A DNA stretch of 64,000 bases from Entophlyctis helioformis (Eukaryota; Chytridiomycota; Chytridiomycetes; Chytridiales; Chytriomycetaceae). The notes beneath the pieces are model-generated. The model did not search any database and was not told the origin of the DNA. It worked only from the letters and a program-made list of their open reading frames with translations. Shown piece after piece: positions 52,458 to 62,740 of this stretch (its first letter is position 1; each line of letters starts with the position of its first letter). The DNA lies in contig JAHLKH010000055.1 in the NCBI GenBank assembly GCA_025526915.1, positions 1-64,000 on the forward strand, given 5' to 3'. The translations under genes were made by a program, and so were the position numbers.

Positions 52458-52489
<32 letters not shown>

Positions 52490-52607
52490 TCACATGGAGT
52501 ACGACTTTCGTCCGGCAGGCATCGTCTCGCATGGATCGCATTCGTCGCCGTCCTGGATGGCCATCGCAACTTCGTTTGCCATGACGCTGGCGTTCATCGT
52601 CCTCTGA
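51768..52607 (+). CDS. Expansin-like DPBB surface protein, copy 2 (no clear signal peptide)
   Basis: 279 residues on a single frame. The DPBB domain matches copy 1 closely (GRCTYHPYESDGLRLGQAYD, SPGWCGYRYSALNIARITAL, VVDQKGDPGLDVAKSSFAAL, PGENPLDPQVCRWRVVGIEH, VPGVRNMLPAYL). A linker with a TAS(A/T) repeat and an uninterrupted 11-Gln run precedes a GPI-like tail (WMAIATSFAMTLAFIVL). Unlike copy 1, the frame opens at the cleavage-site equivalent (MSAPSAAW), so the signal peptide is either in an upstream exon I could not place or has been lost. If lost, the product would stay cytosolic. It arose by tandem duplication of the copy 1 gene or the reverse. Confidence 0.75.
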
Positions 52608-53994
52608 TGTCTGCAGCCATGCATCGCAGCATGCATCGAATGAATGGCATCATCGTCGTCATGCTTGGTCATGCAGGACCGTTGAGATTGGCTGGCCGAT
52701 GACGGTCCATCACCATCTGGGCATCGGCCAGTGGGTCCCGACCGACCGACCGACCGACCAAGTCCAGTGCATGCGCATTCCCTCAATGCATGCAGGCATG
52801 CGATCGAGAACTGTTGTGCCGATGCAGCTGGACAGCACACCGACAACAGATCGCTGGCATATGGACCCACCTATGTGGAGCAGCCACAGCAAGGCTGCCA
52901 TTCGCCATGAGAGCGACACAATCACGGCCGCAAGCAGGCACCAACAACGCAGCAATCGCTCGACTGGCAGCAGACTGCTGACCGACATGCCGGCACATGC
53001 AGCCGCCGTCTACTGATCATGTCCTGATTCAATCAGCCGTGCCCTGCATCCCAACCACACAGTCACCGATGATGGCTCAAGAGCGAACGTGGGAACGGGA
53101 GTCATCGCCCTGCATGACTCAGTCAACACCTTCCGATAACGGGAGGATCGCGCTCGCTTCCGTCACGCCACAATGCCATTGTTCGCGTTGGGTCTGGCCA
53201 GTCTCGATCCCGGGTCTGCAGAACACAGCGTCTGGACGCGGCGGTCTGGCGATACCTTTGCAAAGGGTCGGATCGCCATGTCCGTCAGTCATGTTGCTGT
53301 TTCCGTGTCGGTGGCGGCGTGCCCGCGCGTCTAGACTGACAGGCCAGACTCGAAGAAGCGAGGCGCACCTCATATCCATCCGCGCCGAACCCACACTCAA
53401 CATCAACGATCAGCCACCTCGCCGGTCCGATCCACTGCGATCCATTTATGCTGCCTGACACTCTCGTTGGCGGCCGGCACACACAACCGAGGACATGCAC
53501 GGGGAAGCAGCACACTGAGTCACAGCCTGTCACTGGTCTTCGTTACTCCACTGCGCCATTCTGTCGAGACTTCCAAGCCTTAAGAACGCAGTGTCGCCCC
53601 CAGAACAGTCTGGCCGACTTGCTCCAATCCACTCGACCATCTCCTCAACGTAAGCATGCCTTGCACACAATCCGCATGTGCACAGTCCCAACACCGCTTA
53701 CTGCCGCGGTGCTGCTACTGATGACTAACGTCTGCCTCGCTCGCCCACAGTCACATCCACGTTCTCAGACCCACTCGGCGCGCCACAACGCCTGCATCCA
53801 TTTCTCCAACAGCCCAACAGCCAGCCCTAAAAGTCGGTGCAATCACGCAGCTTGTGACCCATTCATCCAGCCTTCGACCCAACAGCCTCGACAAGCCATT
53901 TGCATCAACCTTGACTCTTGGCCCAGAACCCCGAACCCATTCATACCGCCCATCAGCACCAGTCTGGTGTTCATCCCGCCCATCACCACCCTTC
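52608..53994. other. Intergenic region before the protein kinase gene
   Basis: 1.4 kb with no coding frame I can support, no TATA and no RNA gene. It includes a short CCGA tetranucleotide run near 52739-52762 and several ATGCATGC-type palindromes (52780-52800). Large for this window, so an overlooked short gene is possible. Confidence 0.4.
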
Positions 53995-56361
53995 ATGACG
54001 TCCGTCACAACCATGTCCTGCAACACACCAGCCGCTGTGCACCACTCGCATCAACGACCACAGCCGCTGTTCCTTGACCGTTACGCTCTCCACAAGACGA
54101 TCGGCGAGGGCACGTACGGCAAGGTCAAGCTCGCCACCAACACGCACACCAGCCAGCAGGTACGCTTGGCGTGTCTGTCGCATTGTGTGCATCCACGCGA
54201 CGGTCTGTCTGCCTCTGTCTGCCTCTCTGTCTGCCTGCCTGCCTGCCTGCCTGCTGTTGGTGGATGTGCAGCAGTCACTGACGCTATCGTCCATCCTCAA
54301 CCGCCATGCGATCACATCCGTCCCCTCGGCCGGCATGCATCGGCGGCGTCGATACAATATCGCGACGGACCAACCTCGCGCGGAACACGGAAATCCAACC
54401 CCATCGACGGTCGCGCCTCATGGCCTTCTCGACTGGCTCTATCGTCGCTCTTGGTCTGGGCCGCTCGGTCTGTTCAAATACCGCAAATCCTCCAATGGTC
54501 TCACCTTGAGTCTGCAGGTCGCTCTGAAGATCATCGAAAAGAAGTCGCTGAGGCGCACGGTCGACGTGCAGCGCCTCAAGAACGAAGTGCGCATCATGCA
54601 CCTGGTCCGCCACCCCAACATCGTGCACCTGTTCGAAGTGCTGGTAAGCTGCTCCCCACCGCAATGGTCGTTGCTCGTATTGACAGCATGGCTGACACTT
54701 GCTGTGTGTGCCTGTTTGTGCCTGTGTGTGCCTGTGCCTGTGATCAGGAGAGCGACACTCAAATCGTGTTCGAGAGCGAGTATGCTGCTGGAGGTAAGAG
54801 AGAGAGACGCAGAGAGACAGAGGGGCGACCACTTGCTTTTTATCGCACTCGCCCATCAACGGCTGCGACTGTGATTGTCCAGTCACACTTGCGTCACCGT
54901 TTCCATCTTCGTGGCGATCTTCGTGCACATCCACGATGCGCCACAGTCTGCGATGTGCACTGAGTGTGATGAATGGCGTGCCTGTGTCTGTCCATCCCTT
55001 AGCGATCCACTCGAGCATGTTGCTGATCAGCCACTGCTGGCTGTCGATGCGATGCGATGTGATGTGCAGGCGAGCTCTACAACCTCATCGTGCAGACCGG
55101 ACCCCTCACGCACGCCTTTGCGCACTCGGTGTTTGTGCAGCTTGTCGCTGCCGTCGAGTACCTCCATGCCCACTTTATCGTCCATCGTGGTGAGTCTGTT
55201 CCCATGCGGCTGGCCCTCGCTCTCATCTGCACTCGGCTGCATAGTGGAGTGTGCCTCGTCTGATGTGCTGACACCTCGCATCGCATCGCATCGCATCGGC
55301 TCGTGCAGACATCAAGCCAGAGAACATCATGGTGTCTCGCCGTGGCGAGGCCAAGATCGTCGACTTTGGATTCGCACGCTTCTACAACCGATCGGCCGAC
55401 TGCTCGACCTCGTGCGGCTCGCTCAAGTACTGTGCACCAGGTCAGCCAGCCTGCTCTCTCGCCACCACTCCCTTTGCCCGCCCGTCTCTGCAGCCATCCA
55501 CCTGCTGACACTCCTCAAATGCACAGAAGTCATCCGCCACGAAAAGTACCAGGGTCCCGAGGTCGATGTGTGGAGCCTTGGCGTGACGCTTTACACCATG
55601 ATCAACGCGTCGCTGCCGTTCATGTCCGAGACCAACAACGAGGCCGAGATTGTGCGCCGCATCTGCAGCAGCCACCCGCGTGCGGGTCTCCACTTTGACA
55701 GAGGTATGCATGCATCGTGGCACTTGCCACTTGTCTGGTGTAGTCGCCAACGTGGTGGTCATGAGCTGACATTGACACACAAACACACACAGATTCGCTC
55801 GACCTTGTGCTGATGATGCTGCGCAAGGACCGCGCCACCCGCGCGACCATCAGCCAAGTGGCATCGCACGTGTGGACCACAGGCACGCCGTCCGTGTCGC
55901 CTGCATCCTCGGCAACACCAGCCACTCCCACGCACACTCGCACACTCACAACCGCTGCAACGAACGCCTGGCAGACACGCCACATCACGACATGTATCAC
56001 ACATCCAGAGACAGCCATCCTCGACCAGTTTGATCTGTTTGGCTTTGACGTCACGGCCGCCACTCTCGCCGATCTCGCATCGTCTGTGCCCACACCGGTG
56101 CATGCAGTGTACACACTGCTGTCACGCCGCCGCGACCATGGCGAAGTCGTGTTTGCAAGCACCGACGCACCAGCTCCTTCCCCTTCACAAGCTCCTTCTC
56201 CTTCTTCTGCCCCTTCTCCCGCGGCATCGCCTGCGCCAGAGACCGACAGCCGCCAGTCGTTGCGGCTGGACACGAACCTGGTCGGCAAGAGCTCGACATC
56301 GGTGCTGGATTCAGGATACGAGAGTGTGCCCATGTCGCCAGCCACAGCCATCCTCTTCTAA
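53995..56361 (+). CDS. Ser/Thr protein kinase (CAMK/SNF1-Kin1-Kin4 related)
   Basis: Seven exons: 53995-54159, 54518-54643, 54748-54793, 55070-55189, 55309-55440, 55527-55703, 55793-56361; 444 residues, no frame break. All kinase landmarks are present: GEGTYGKVKLA (Gly loop), VALKIIEKKSL (Lys), VHRDIKPENIMV (catalytic loop), KIVDFGFARFY (DFG), CGSLKYCAPEVI (activation-loop end) and DVWSLGVTLYTMINASLPFM. The C-lobe ends with ISQVASHVW. The tail is long and Ser/Pro/Ala-rich with TATAILF at the end. The activation loop (NRSADCSTSCGSLKY) has the LKB1-family style Thr/Ser. The closest families are Kin1/Kin4/SNF1-type regulators of polarity, stress or mitosis; the ortholog cannot be fixed here. Intron 1 contains a CTGC repeat. 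Confidence 0.88.
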
Positions 56362-56527
56362 TCGGTCCCAATTATTGTAAATAGATACCCAAACCAGTCC
56401 ATGCTGATGCACACAGCCAGCCAGCCACGGACGACAGCGCACACGGACAGCGCAGGAGAGAGGTGCAAAAGGAGAGCCAGAGCTTCGCAAGGGGCAGCAA
56501 AATGGCAGGAAGGGCAAAAGGAAGTGT

Positions 56528-56599
56528 GCCTCCTAGGTGATTTGAACACCTGACCTCTTGCTTACTAGGCAAGCGCTACTACCACTGAGCTAAGGAGGC
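56528..56599 (-). tRNA. tRNA-Thr (anticodon AGT)
   Basis: A 72-nt cloverleaf on the minus strand: acceptor GCCTCCT/AGGAGGC, anticodon stem CTTGC/GCAAG, loop CTAGTAA giving anticodon AGT, T arm AGGTG-TTCAAAT-CACCT. No intron. A T-run (CCTTTTGCC) follows the 3' end and could be the Pol III terminator. It reads codon ACU and, with inosine, ACC and ACA. Confidence 0.95.
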
Positions 56600-57216
56600 T
56601 CCTCTTGTTCGATTTTGACGCCAGAAACTACAAGTACCATGTCCACACAAACACTGCGAAACAACATTCGCATTGCCACATTGTGCTGGACACGCCAAGG
56701 CACGCCAAGGCACACAAAGAGTCACAAAGACACACAAGGACACTTTCATTCAGCCATCCACATCTGCCGCACTTGCATCTTATGCGCTGCGCTGGACTGT
56801 GTGGAGTGTGGCATGCGATCCAGCAGCATGATGGATTGCGTGGTTGTCTGCCTGGCTGGCACGAGTATTGGTTGGCACGTCAAGGCATTCCATCGACACT
56901 GACGCCACGCCACGTCGCGTCTTGCGTCCGGTCTTGGTGTGCTCGACCGCCGTCTTCTCCATGCATCACTGTCCTGTGCCACGATCCCTGCAAACTCGCG
57001 GGTAGTCTGTGCATCTCCACAGTTGACTGACAGAATGAGCGTCTTGTCTGTGCACACGTCCACAACACAGCCGTCGCTGGCGTCGAGGGTCACGTGCGGG
57101 CCGTTGAGATCGTCGCAAGCAGATACATGCAACTGCCAGGATGCTAACGTATGGATGGCGGCCTTTCAATGCAATAAAAACACAAATGCACAGGCGAGTC
57201 CCGCAGACAGCGCAGA
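56600..57216. other. Intergenic region between tRNA-Thr and the BAG gene end
   Basis: A minus-strand open frame of 128 residues (56746-57132) has uneven codon use and no recognisable motif. Its first third (LDASDGCVVDVCTDKTLILS) looks protein-like, so an exon of an unrecognised gene is possible, but I do not call it. GTCACGTG occurs at 57089-57096. Confidence 0.35.
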
Positions 57217-57735
57217 CTACAAATTACTCTGATAGTCCTTGGCAGCTTGTGTAACGCGCTCTTTGATGCCATCGGCTTCGTCCATGCGGCCCTGCAGGAG
57301 ACGCACCGCCTCCTTCCGCTTGGCACGGGCCTCTGTGAACTCGGATGGGATCTCGACGCCATCCACCTTCATGAGCGACTGCAGGAGCAGCTCTGCGACT
57401 TTGGCGTGCTCGCTATTGAGATGCTTGTGCGTTGCGGCTGGCGTGGGCGATGGCGTGGAAGTAAACGAGGATGCCTGTGCCTTGAACTCTTCGAAAATGG
57501 GCAGGACGGTCGAGCGCGCCTGATCGAGGTGGTCTGTGATGCGGTTGATGAGCATCTGCTCGGCGTTTGTGTTGTTGGACACTGTTGGCCCGTCTGAGTG
57601 TGAATGGCCGTGGCGCGACTGCGATGCAGATGATGGAGTTGATGCCAATGGCCGGCCGTACTGCTGGGGAGCCGGAGCAGATGGGTTGCGCGAGTAGCCC
57701 GACTGCTGCCGTTGCTGTTGCTGCTGCCGTTGCTG

Positions 57736-57772
<37 letters not shown>

Positions 57773-58579
57773 CGTTCGTTTGCCCGTCGCTGCTCTGCTT
57801 GAGTCGGCGGGGCGGGCCTGGCGGACGTGGTGTCGATGAGCATGATGATGCGAGATCCAGTGCGCAGATGGTAAAACGACAGCGGCGCCGTCCTGTCTGT
57901 CATGACGACTGATGGGCGGATCGTTGGCATTCAGCCAGATCTGTCAGTCTTGACCGTCACAACCACAGCAGGCAGCGCGATCAAGGCACAAGGGACGAGA
58001 GCTGCGAGCAAAGGAAGGAGTACCCCACGAGCCATCGACTGGAGGCACACCGCTGCTGTTACTAGGCGAGCTCTCCGGGTCCAGACCGTCAACAAACTTT
58101 GCAATGGAGCTGACGGTCTGGTCCATGAACGACTGGAAGCCAAGCGACACCTTGGCCCACAGCGGGTTCATTTGGCGCGGCTGCTCCTTGTATGCAGCGG
58201 CTGGCCGCCATGCCAAGACCGACAGCGACCGGCATCAACCGACAGCCAGCGGCAGCAACCGACGGCCACCAATAGCCAGCAGCGGCAGCAGCAGCGGCGG
58301 CGGCGACCGGTCATTCCATTCCATGCCAGAGCATCAGGCCCACCACTCTTGCAGAACATGAAACAGCAGGCAGGGACGAGAGGGGCGAGCAAGAAACAGC
58401 GTCTCACCTCCGGCAGCGAGCAGCTTGACCGAGGCGGGAGGCACGCCGGTGAGAGACGACAGCTCGTCCACGAGACGCTGCAGCGACACGGCGTCTGTCC
58501 ACTCGTCGCCGAGCTGGTCGTGCTCAGCCTCGAACCGAACGTCCAGCTTTTTGCCCTGGAAGATCACAAGCAGCGACAT
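57217..58579 (-). CDS. BAG-domain Hsp70 co-chaperone with N-terminal ubiquitin-like domain
   Basis: BAG domains release nucleotide from Hsp70. Three exons (58408-58579, 58063-58200, 57217-57908) give 333 residues. The ubiquitin-like start is MSLLVIFQGKKLDVRFEAEH with LTGVPPASVKLLAAG, and its second half is TAPLSFYHLRTGSRIIMLID. Between them exon 2 adds 46 residues (MNPLWAKVSLGFQSFMDQTV, then VDGLDPES), an insertion unusual for this fold. A Gln tract follows, then NAEQMLINRITDHLDQARST, STVLPIFEEFKAQASSF and VAELLLQSLMKVDGVEIPSE with a charged helix ending near AAKDYQSNL: the three-helix BAG domain. Cytosolic or ER-associated location is not clear, because no membrane anchor is visible. The exon-2 insertion may instead be an intron-retention reading. 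Confidence 0.85.
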
Positions 58580-58720
58580 TCACAATTTGTTGGAAACCCG
58601 GCGCTGAGCGTCGATCCATTCAAACGTGCATCTGCCAACGACCGCTGCCAACAATAACAGGCATGTATTCGAGTCAAGAATGTGCATGCATACCACGCAG
58701 CCACATGCACAGCCGAGGCT

Positions 58721-60202
58721 TCACCGCGGCGACCTACTTCCAGCCGACAGCGACAGCGACCGCGACGAGTGCGACTGTGACTGCGGCGATGCGAGCGACG
58801 ACACCTGCAGCCGCTGCACCGCCGTGCGTTTGGGCCGCGCCGGCTGATCGGGCGACGAGCTTTGACCTGCCATGGACGCTGTTGGTGGCGGCGGCATCAG
58901 TCCGCGCGACGAGTTCTGCAGTCCGGCACTCATCGACGCTCGTGACGAGCTTGATTCACCGCCATGGCTGCCGCTGCTGCCTAGCCCCCGTTGCTGTACT
59001 CTTGATGGCAACACTCCGTCGTCGGACGTCTTTCCAGCCACGATGGCATCGGAGCTGTCGGGCAGGATGTGCACCTCGAAATCGTGGCTCGCGTGCAACA
59101 TTTGCACCTGCTGCCTGGCCTTCTTTGGCGCTTGTGGTGTCTGCGTGGTCTGAGGCGTCTGCGACTGCTGCGGTTGCTGTTGCTGCACCGTTTGCGCAAG
59201 TTGGTTGGTCGAGTCGCGCCTGACAGATGTGTCGGGCCTCATGCTGCCGCGTCTGGTGTTGTGGCCCATACTCACTGCCGCCGATTTCTCGCCGCCCACA
59301 CTTGCCGCCAGCATGGCCACTGCTCCAGCGGATCTAGCTCCAGATCCAGATCCCGGCTTCTCATTTCCGCCGCCGCCCATTGGAGCACTTGCGATAGTGC
59401 GCATACGCGACCCACTCGACGGGCCGCCATGGAACTGCGCAACTCTCTTGGCCTTTCGCTTGATCCGCTCGATGAGCGCCACGCGCAGCGTCTCCATACA
59501 TCCGACCGAGCACTGCCCAAACATGATCACGCCAATGTCCAGCACCGGCCGTCTGATCACGCGTACGGACAACGGTATGTACACAGCAGCCAATGCACCG
59601 ACGGTCCCTGTCAATGCGCTTGCCGCGATCCAAGCCGCATACCGCCGCCGCGACACTCGGGATATCTTCAGCCGCGTCATGACAATGTACAGGAACCCCA
59701 ACCGCTGGCACAGGTTGTACAGGCCGAGCAGAGTCGTGTACGCCACGGCTGCATTCGACATCCTGACTTGCAGTGGGGCCGCAAAGTACGGGCCAAACGC
59801 CGTGCAGATGTACGCTGGCGTCACGAGACACGAGATTCCCAGGAGCACGAGGATGATGCGCGTCACGGTGGTGGGCGAGAGGGATGTCAGATATGGGCCC
59901 ATGGTTTTGAGAAAGAGGAGGTCGGCGACGGTGAAGGCCGACACGCTGACATTGAGAATGAGCGAGGGGAGGACGGACGCCAGACGTAGTGACGAGGCAG
60001 ACGGCGATGGCGAGAGCGAGAGGCCCAGGTAGACAATGTCGGCTGCCAGGCATAGCGGCGACAGGTAGCATGCGATGCGTAGACTGATGGCGTAAGGCGA
60101 TGACGGGATCCTGTTGGCGGATAATGCGAGCGGGATTGTGGTGAGCAGTGCTACGGCGGCTATTGCCATGATCGCAATCACAGTGCCCGTATCAATGCCC
60201 AT
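58721..60202 (-). CDS. Seven-helix membrane protein A with long cytosolic tail
   Basis: 493 residues without frame break, ATG at 60202. Seven hydrophobic helices: VIAIMAIAAVALLTTIPLAL, SLRIACYLSPLCLAADIVYL, LASVLPSLILNVSVSAFTVA, TRIILVLLGISCLVTPAYIC, SNAAVAYTTLLGLYNLCQRL, YAAWIAASALTGTVGALAAV and LDIGVIMFGQCSVGCMETLR. Helix 3 leads into DLLFLKTMGPYL, comparable to the LEFLKVL(A/S)PF block of the two genes that follow. The tail of about 230 residues is Gly/Ser/Gln-rich (QTVQQQQPQQSQTPQTTQTP). The fold is receptor-like but has no known family signature. An upstream ATG at 60841 would add a low-complexity stretch; I prefer 60202. A 42-bp duplicated sequence lies upstream. Confidence 0.6.
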   Translation of the reverse strand: MGIDTGTVIAIMAIAAVALLTTIPLALSANRIPSSPYAISLRIACYLSPLCLAADIVYLGLSLSPSPSASSLRLASVLPSLILNVSVSAFTVADLLFLKTMGPYLTSLSPTTVTRIILVLLGISCLVTPAYICTAFGPYFAAPLQVRMSNAAVAYTTLLGLYNLCQRLGFLYIVMTRLKISRVSRRRYAAWIAASALTGTVGALAAVYIPLSVRVIRRPVLDIGVIMFGQCSVGCMETLRVALIERIKRKAKRVAQFHGGPSSGSRMRTIASAPMGGGGNEKPGSGSGARSAGAVAMLAASVGGEKSAAVSMGHNTRRGSMRPDTSVRRDSTNQLAQTVQQQQPQQSQTPQTTQTPQAPKKARQQVQMLHASHDFEVHILPDSSDAIVAGKTSDDGVLPSRVQQRGLGSSGSHGGESSSSRASMSAGLQNSSRGLMPPPPTASMAGQSSSPDQPARPKRTAVQRLQVSSLASPQSQSHSSRSLSLSAGSRSPR

Positions 60203-60868
60203 GCTTGCTTGCTTGGCGTGTGCGGCTGTAGTGACTGTCGGTTGGTTGATAGTAATGATGGTGTGCGCTGTCGGGCTTGGCGCGCTTGGTGGGTTGCGTG
60301 ACTGGGAAAGCTTGCTCGCGCTCTCTTGGGCACCCAAGATACGCTCCTGGGAAGAGCAGTCTGAATCTTGGGCACCCAAGATACGCTCCTGGGAAGAGCA
60401 GTCTGAATCTTGGGAAGTGCGATGGGCTCGGTGGGTTGCAAGATATTCTCGTGTGGCCAAGAAAGCGGACGTCATTCCATGCCGATTCGTTTGCTCATGA
60501 CTTTGGCCGAGTGTAGCCAAGCCATGCAGTGCTGCCATGCTGAGCGGGGTGGTCGAGGAAGAGAGAGATAAAACATTGTGCTCGCTGGACCACTGTCTCG
60601 TACTTGCAGTACTAGAACGTGGCAGGTAGGTGCTGCGAGCTGTGGCCAAATGCATTTGGCTGGAGATCAAAGGGCTAGCAAGGCTATCCGACCGCCTGGA
60701 GATGCGATGGAGATGGAGAACTGCCAGTTGGGTTTGATGGTTCGACATCTGGGCCGTAACCAGATACCCGTAAAACCAAAGTTGGATTCCCGTGAAACCA
60801 GCAGTTTGAACCTGGAGAGCGGCTGAGAAAGATGCTTTCATTGGTGCTCCACTGCAGGCACGATCAAG
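60203..60868. other. Upstream region of 7TM gene A with tandem duplication
   Basis: Contains two perfect 42-bp repeats (separate entry). An alternative upstream coding frame exists on the minus strand (60203-60841) but it is low-complexity and the ATG at 60202 begins the first helix. Confidence 0.4.
60325..60408. repeat. Tandem 42-bp duplication containing CTTGGGCACCCAAG palindromes
   Basis: Two perfect 42-bp units, 60325-60366 and 60367-60408, plus a partial third. Each holds the inverted repeat CTTGGG-CA-CCCAAG and TCCTGGGAAGAGCAG. They sit about 120-205 bp upstream of the proposed start of 7TM gene A, in a position suitable for an upstream activating or operator site. Confidence 0.85.
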
Positions 60869-61906
60869 TCATATTCTTGTTGTTGTGGGCATGCTGGACT
60901 CACTACCAAACATGGACGTGGCTGTGTCATTGCTGAGGATATGAGATGAGGACGTTGGTGGGATTGGGATCACGCTTGGCGACGGCGTGGTGTATGGTTT
61001 GGCACTCATCAGGGCACTGGCACCTTGAGAGTCTGCTGAGCTTGTTACGATCTTCTTTTTGAAACTACCCTTGCCATTCCCACAGCTACCGCCGCCGCCG
61101 CCTGCAGCAGCTAGAGTCTTGGGTTTGAGGAACGACGGACGCTTGAGGGACAGCGGCTTCTTTGCGGCGATGCCGCGTTTCGACTGGTTGAGCATAAGGC
61201 GCAATAGCTCCATCCCCGCAAACGAAGTCATTGCAAAAATAGGGACCGCGAGCACGAGGGCGAGCCACACCAACGGATCCGTCACTCCAGCGGTCACAGT
61301 CCGCGTGGTGTAGATGCCAGTAAGCATCAGCACGATGAGCGACACGCCGACGATGCACGCATACTGGATCCTGAACATCACCGACGCCGTCTTGAGGCGG
61401 CCGAGCACAAAGTAGAGCAGGAACGCCTGCTGGATAAAGTCGTAGGCACCGACGGCGAATGTCCAGTAGAAGCCAAAGCGGTCAATGACGAACGCTGGCC
61501 GCGCGGGCATGTATTCTCGAAACGCGGCCGAAAGACGAAGCAGGTTTCCGCACAATGCGACGAGCTGCACCCACCCGACGGCGGCAGGCGACAACCATCC
61601 GCCAACAAACGGCGCCAGGACCTTGAGGAACTCGAGCTCTGTCAGCACAAAGACTCCGAGGAACGCAAAGTTTGCGAGATTCATTGGCAGGCGGATGGCC
61701 ATGTGCGTATTGAAGCCAGGACCGAGGTACATGATTGCGGCGGTTGTGACGGCGAGCATGCCAATCGCTGTGGTAGCGCGAAGGCCGTGCGAGTAGCGCG
61801 ACGGCGGGATGGACCAGAAGCGCACCAAGAAAGCAGCCTTTGCCGCAAAGACGGCCGTCGCAGCGAGCAGCATGCCCAGCCACGGGAGCGAGCCGGGTTG
61901 CGACAT
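60869..61906 (-). CDS. Seven-helix membrane protein B
   Basis: 345 residues, one exon, no frame break. Helices: LPWLGMLLAATAVFAAKAAF, ATTAIGMLAVTTAAIMYLGP, ANFAFLGVFVLTELEFLKVL (with the signature block LEFLKVLAPFVGG), WVQLVALCGNLLRLSAAFRE, WTFAVGAYDFIQQAFLLYFV, YACIVGVSLIVLMLTGIYTT and WLALVLAVPIFAMTSFAGME. The tail is Ser/Thr/Lys-rich (KGSFKKKIVTSSADSQGASA). The helix-3 block LTELEFLKVLAPF is shared with gene C (VQLEFLKVLSPF). The 62-bp N-terminal flank has no signal peptide. No known receptor family is recognised; it may be a sensory or membrane-scaffold protein. Confidence 0.7.
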   Translation of the reverse strand: MSQPGSLPWLGMLLAATAVFAAKAAFLVRFWSIPPSRYSHGLRATTAIGMLAVTTAAIMYLGPGFNTHMAIRLPMNLANFAFLGVFVLTELEFLKVLAPFVGGWLSPAAVGWVQLVALCGNLLRLSAAFREYMPARPAFVIDRFGFYWTFAVGAYDFIQQAFLLYFVLGRLKTASVMFRIQYACIVGVSLIVLMLTGIYTTRTVTAGVTDPLVWLALVLAVPIFAMTSFAGMELLRLMLNQSKRGIAAKKPLSLKRPSFLKPKTLAAAGGGGGSCGNGKGSFKKKIVTSSADSQGASALMSAKPYTTPSPSVIPIPPTSSSHILSNDTATSMFGSESSMPTTTRI

Positions 61907-62131
61907 TATTCTTTTGAGTGGCAGCGGTGGGGTTTAGCGATGCCGTGGCGGTGACGGTGTGGGTTGAGATCGTGGCGCAAGGAACAGAGACGCCGCGGAC
62001 ACCACGGGCACGCGCCGGATCGCGTCCGTTTGGACACTTGCTTTTGAGCAGGAGTAACGGCGGCGTGAGTCACGGAGCACGCGTGAAAATTTGCTGTGCA
62101 GTGGCACGCCGGCCATGTGCGTGTCTGTCTG

Positions 62132-62189
<58 letters not shown>

Positions 62190-62740
62190 TGTGTGTGTGT
62201 GTGTGTGTGGTCTGTCCCGCTGTGTGCCCCTCTATTCTCCCTCCATCCGCCCGCTGTCCGTGTGTCTGCGTATGTGCACCGGCAGCGTCCAGCAGCGTCG
62301 CGCGATGGCTCCGCCCGCCTGCGCCAATCGCGGCTGAAACCGTCGGCGTCACGAGAAGGGCCGATGTTGGCTGCCATTGCGACAAACACTCGCTGTCTGC
62401 GTGCGTCTGCGTCTGCGTCTGCGTGTCTGCGTGTGTGAGTGCCCATCTGCGTGTGTGTGAGTGCCCGAGCACCGCTGGCGGTCCGTCTGCGTGCACTGCC
62501 CGCCTGCCCTCGACTCACCCGCCCCTGCAGACAGACCCCACCGCCCCTCCACAGCCGCCTGCACGTTCAACCGCCCGCACGTTTGTCTTGCGCCGCCCGG
62601 CCCTGTGCAACGACCGTCTGAGCCTTTCTGCTGCTGGCCCGTGCTCGCCGCCGAGTCTCTCCTGGGCCGTTAGTCGCTAGTCGCTAGCCGATAGGCACAC
62701 ACACCACACACACATCACACACACCACACACAGCCGCAAC
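61907..62740. promoter_or_regulatory. Divergent region between 7TM genes B and C with GA and GT microsatellites
   Basis: 834 bp separates two related genes facing away from each other. It holds a pure GA run of about 26 units (62135-62187) directly followed by GT repeats (62188-62209), and further GT/CG-rich tracts near 62400-62470 and CA repeats just before the gene C ATG. No gene-like frame is seen. Confidence 0.55.

Noticed and set aside
56746..57132. 128-residue minus-strand frame between tRNA-Thr and the BAG gene
   Set aside because: Only the first third looks protein-like and no family fits; could be an exon but there is not enough support.
62096..62680. Plus-strand frame with a long Glu-Arg repeat
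   Set aside because: Produced by the GA microsatellite; not a gene.
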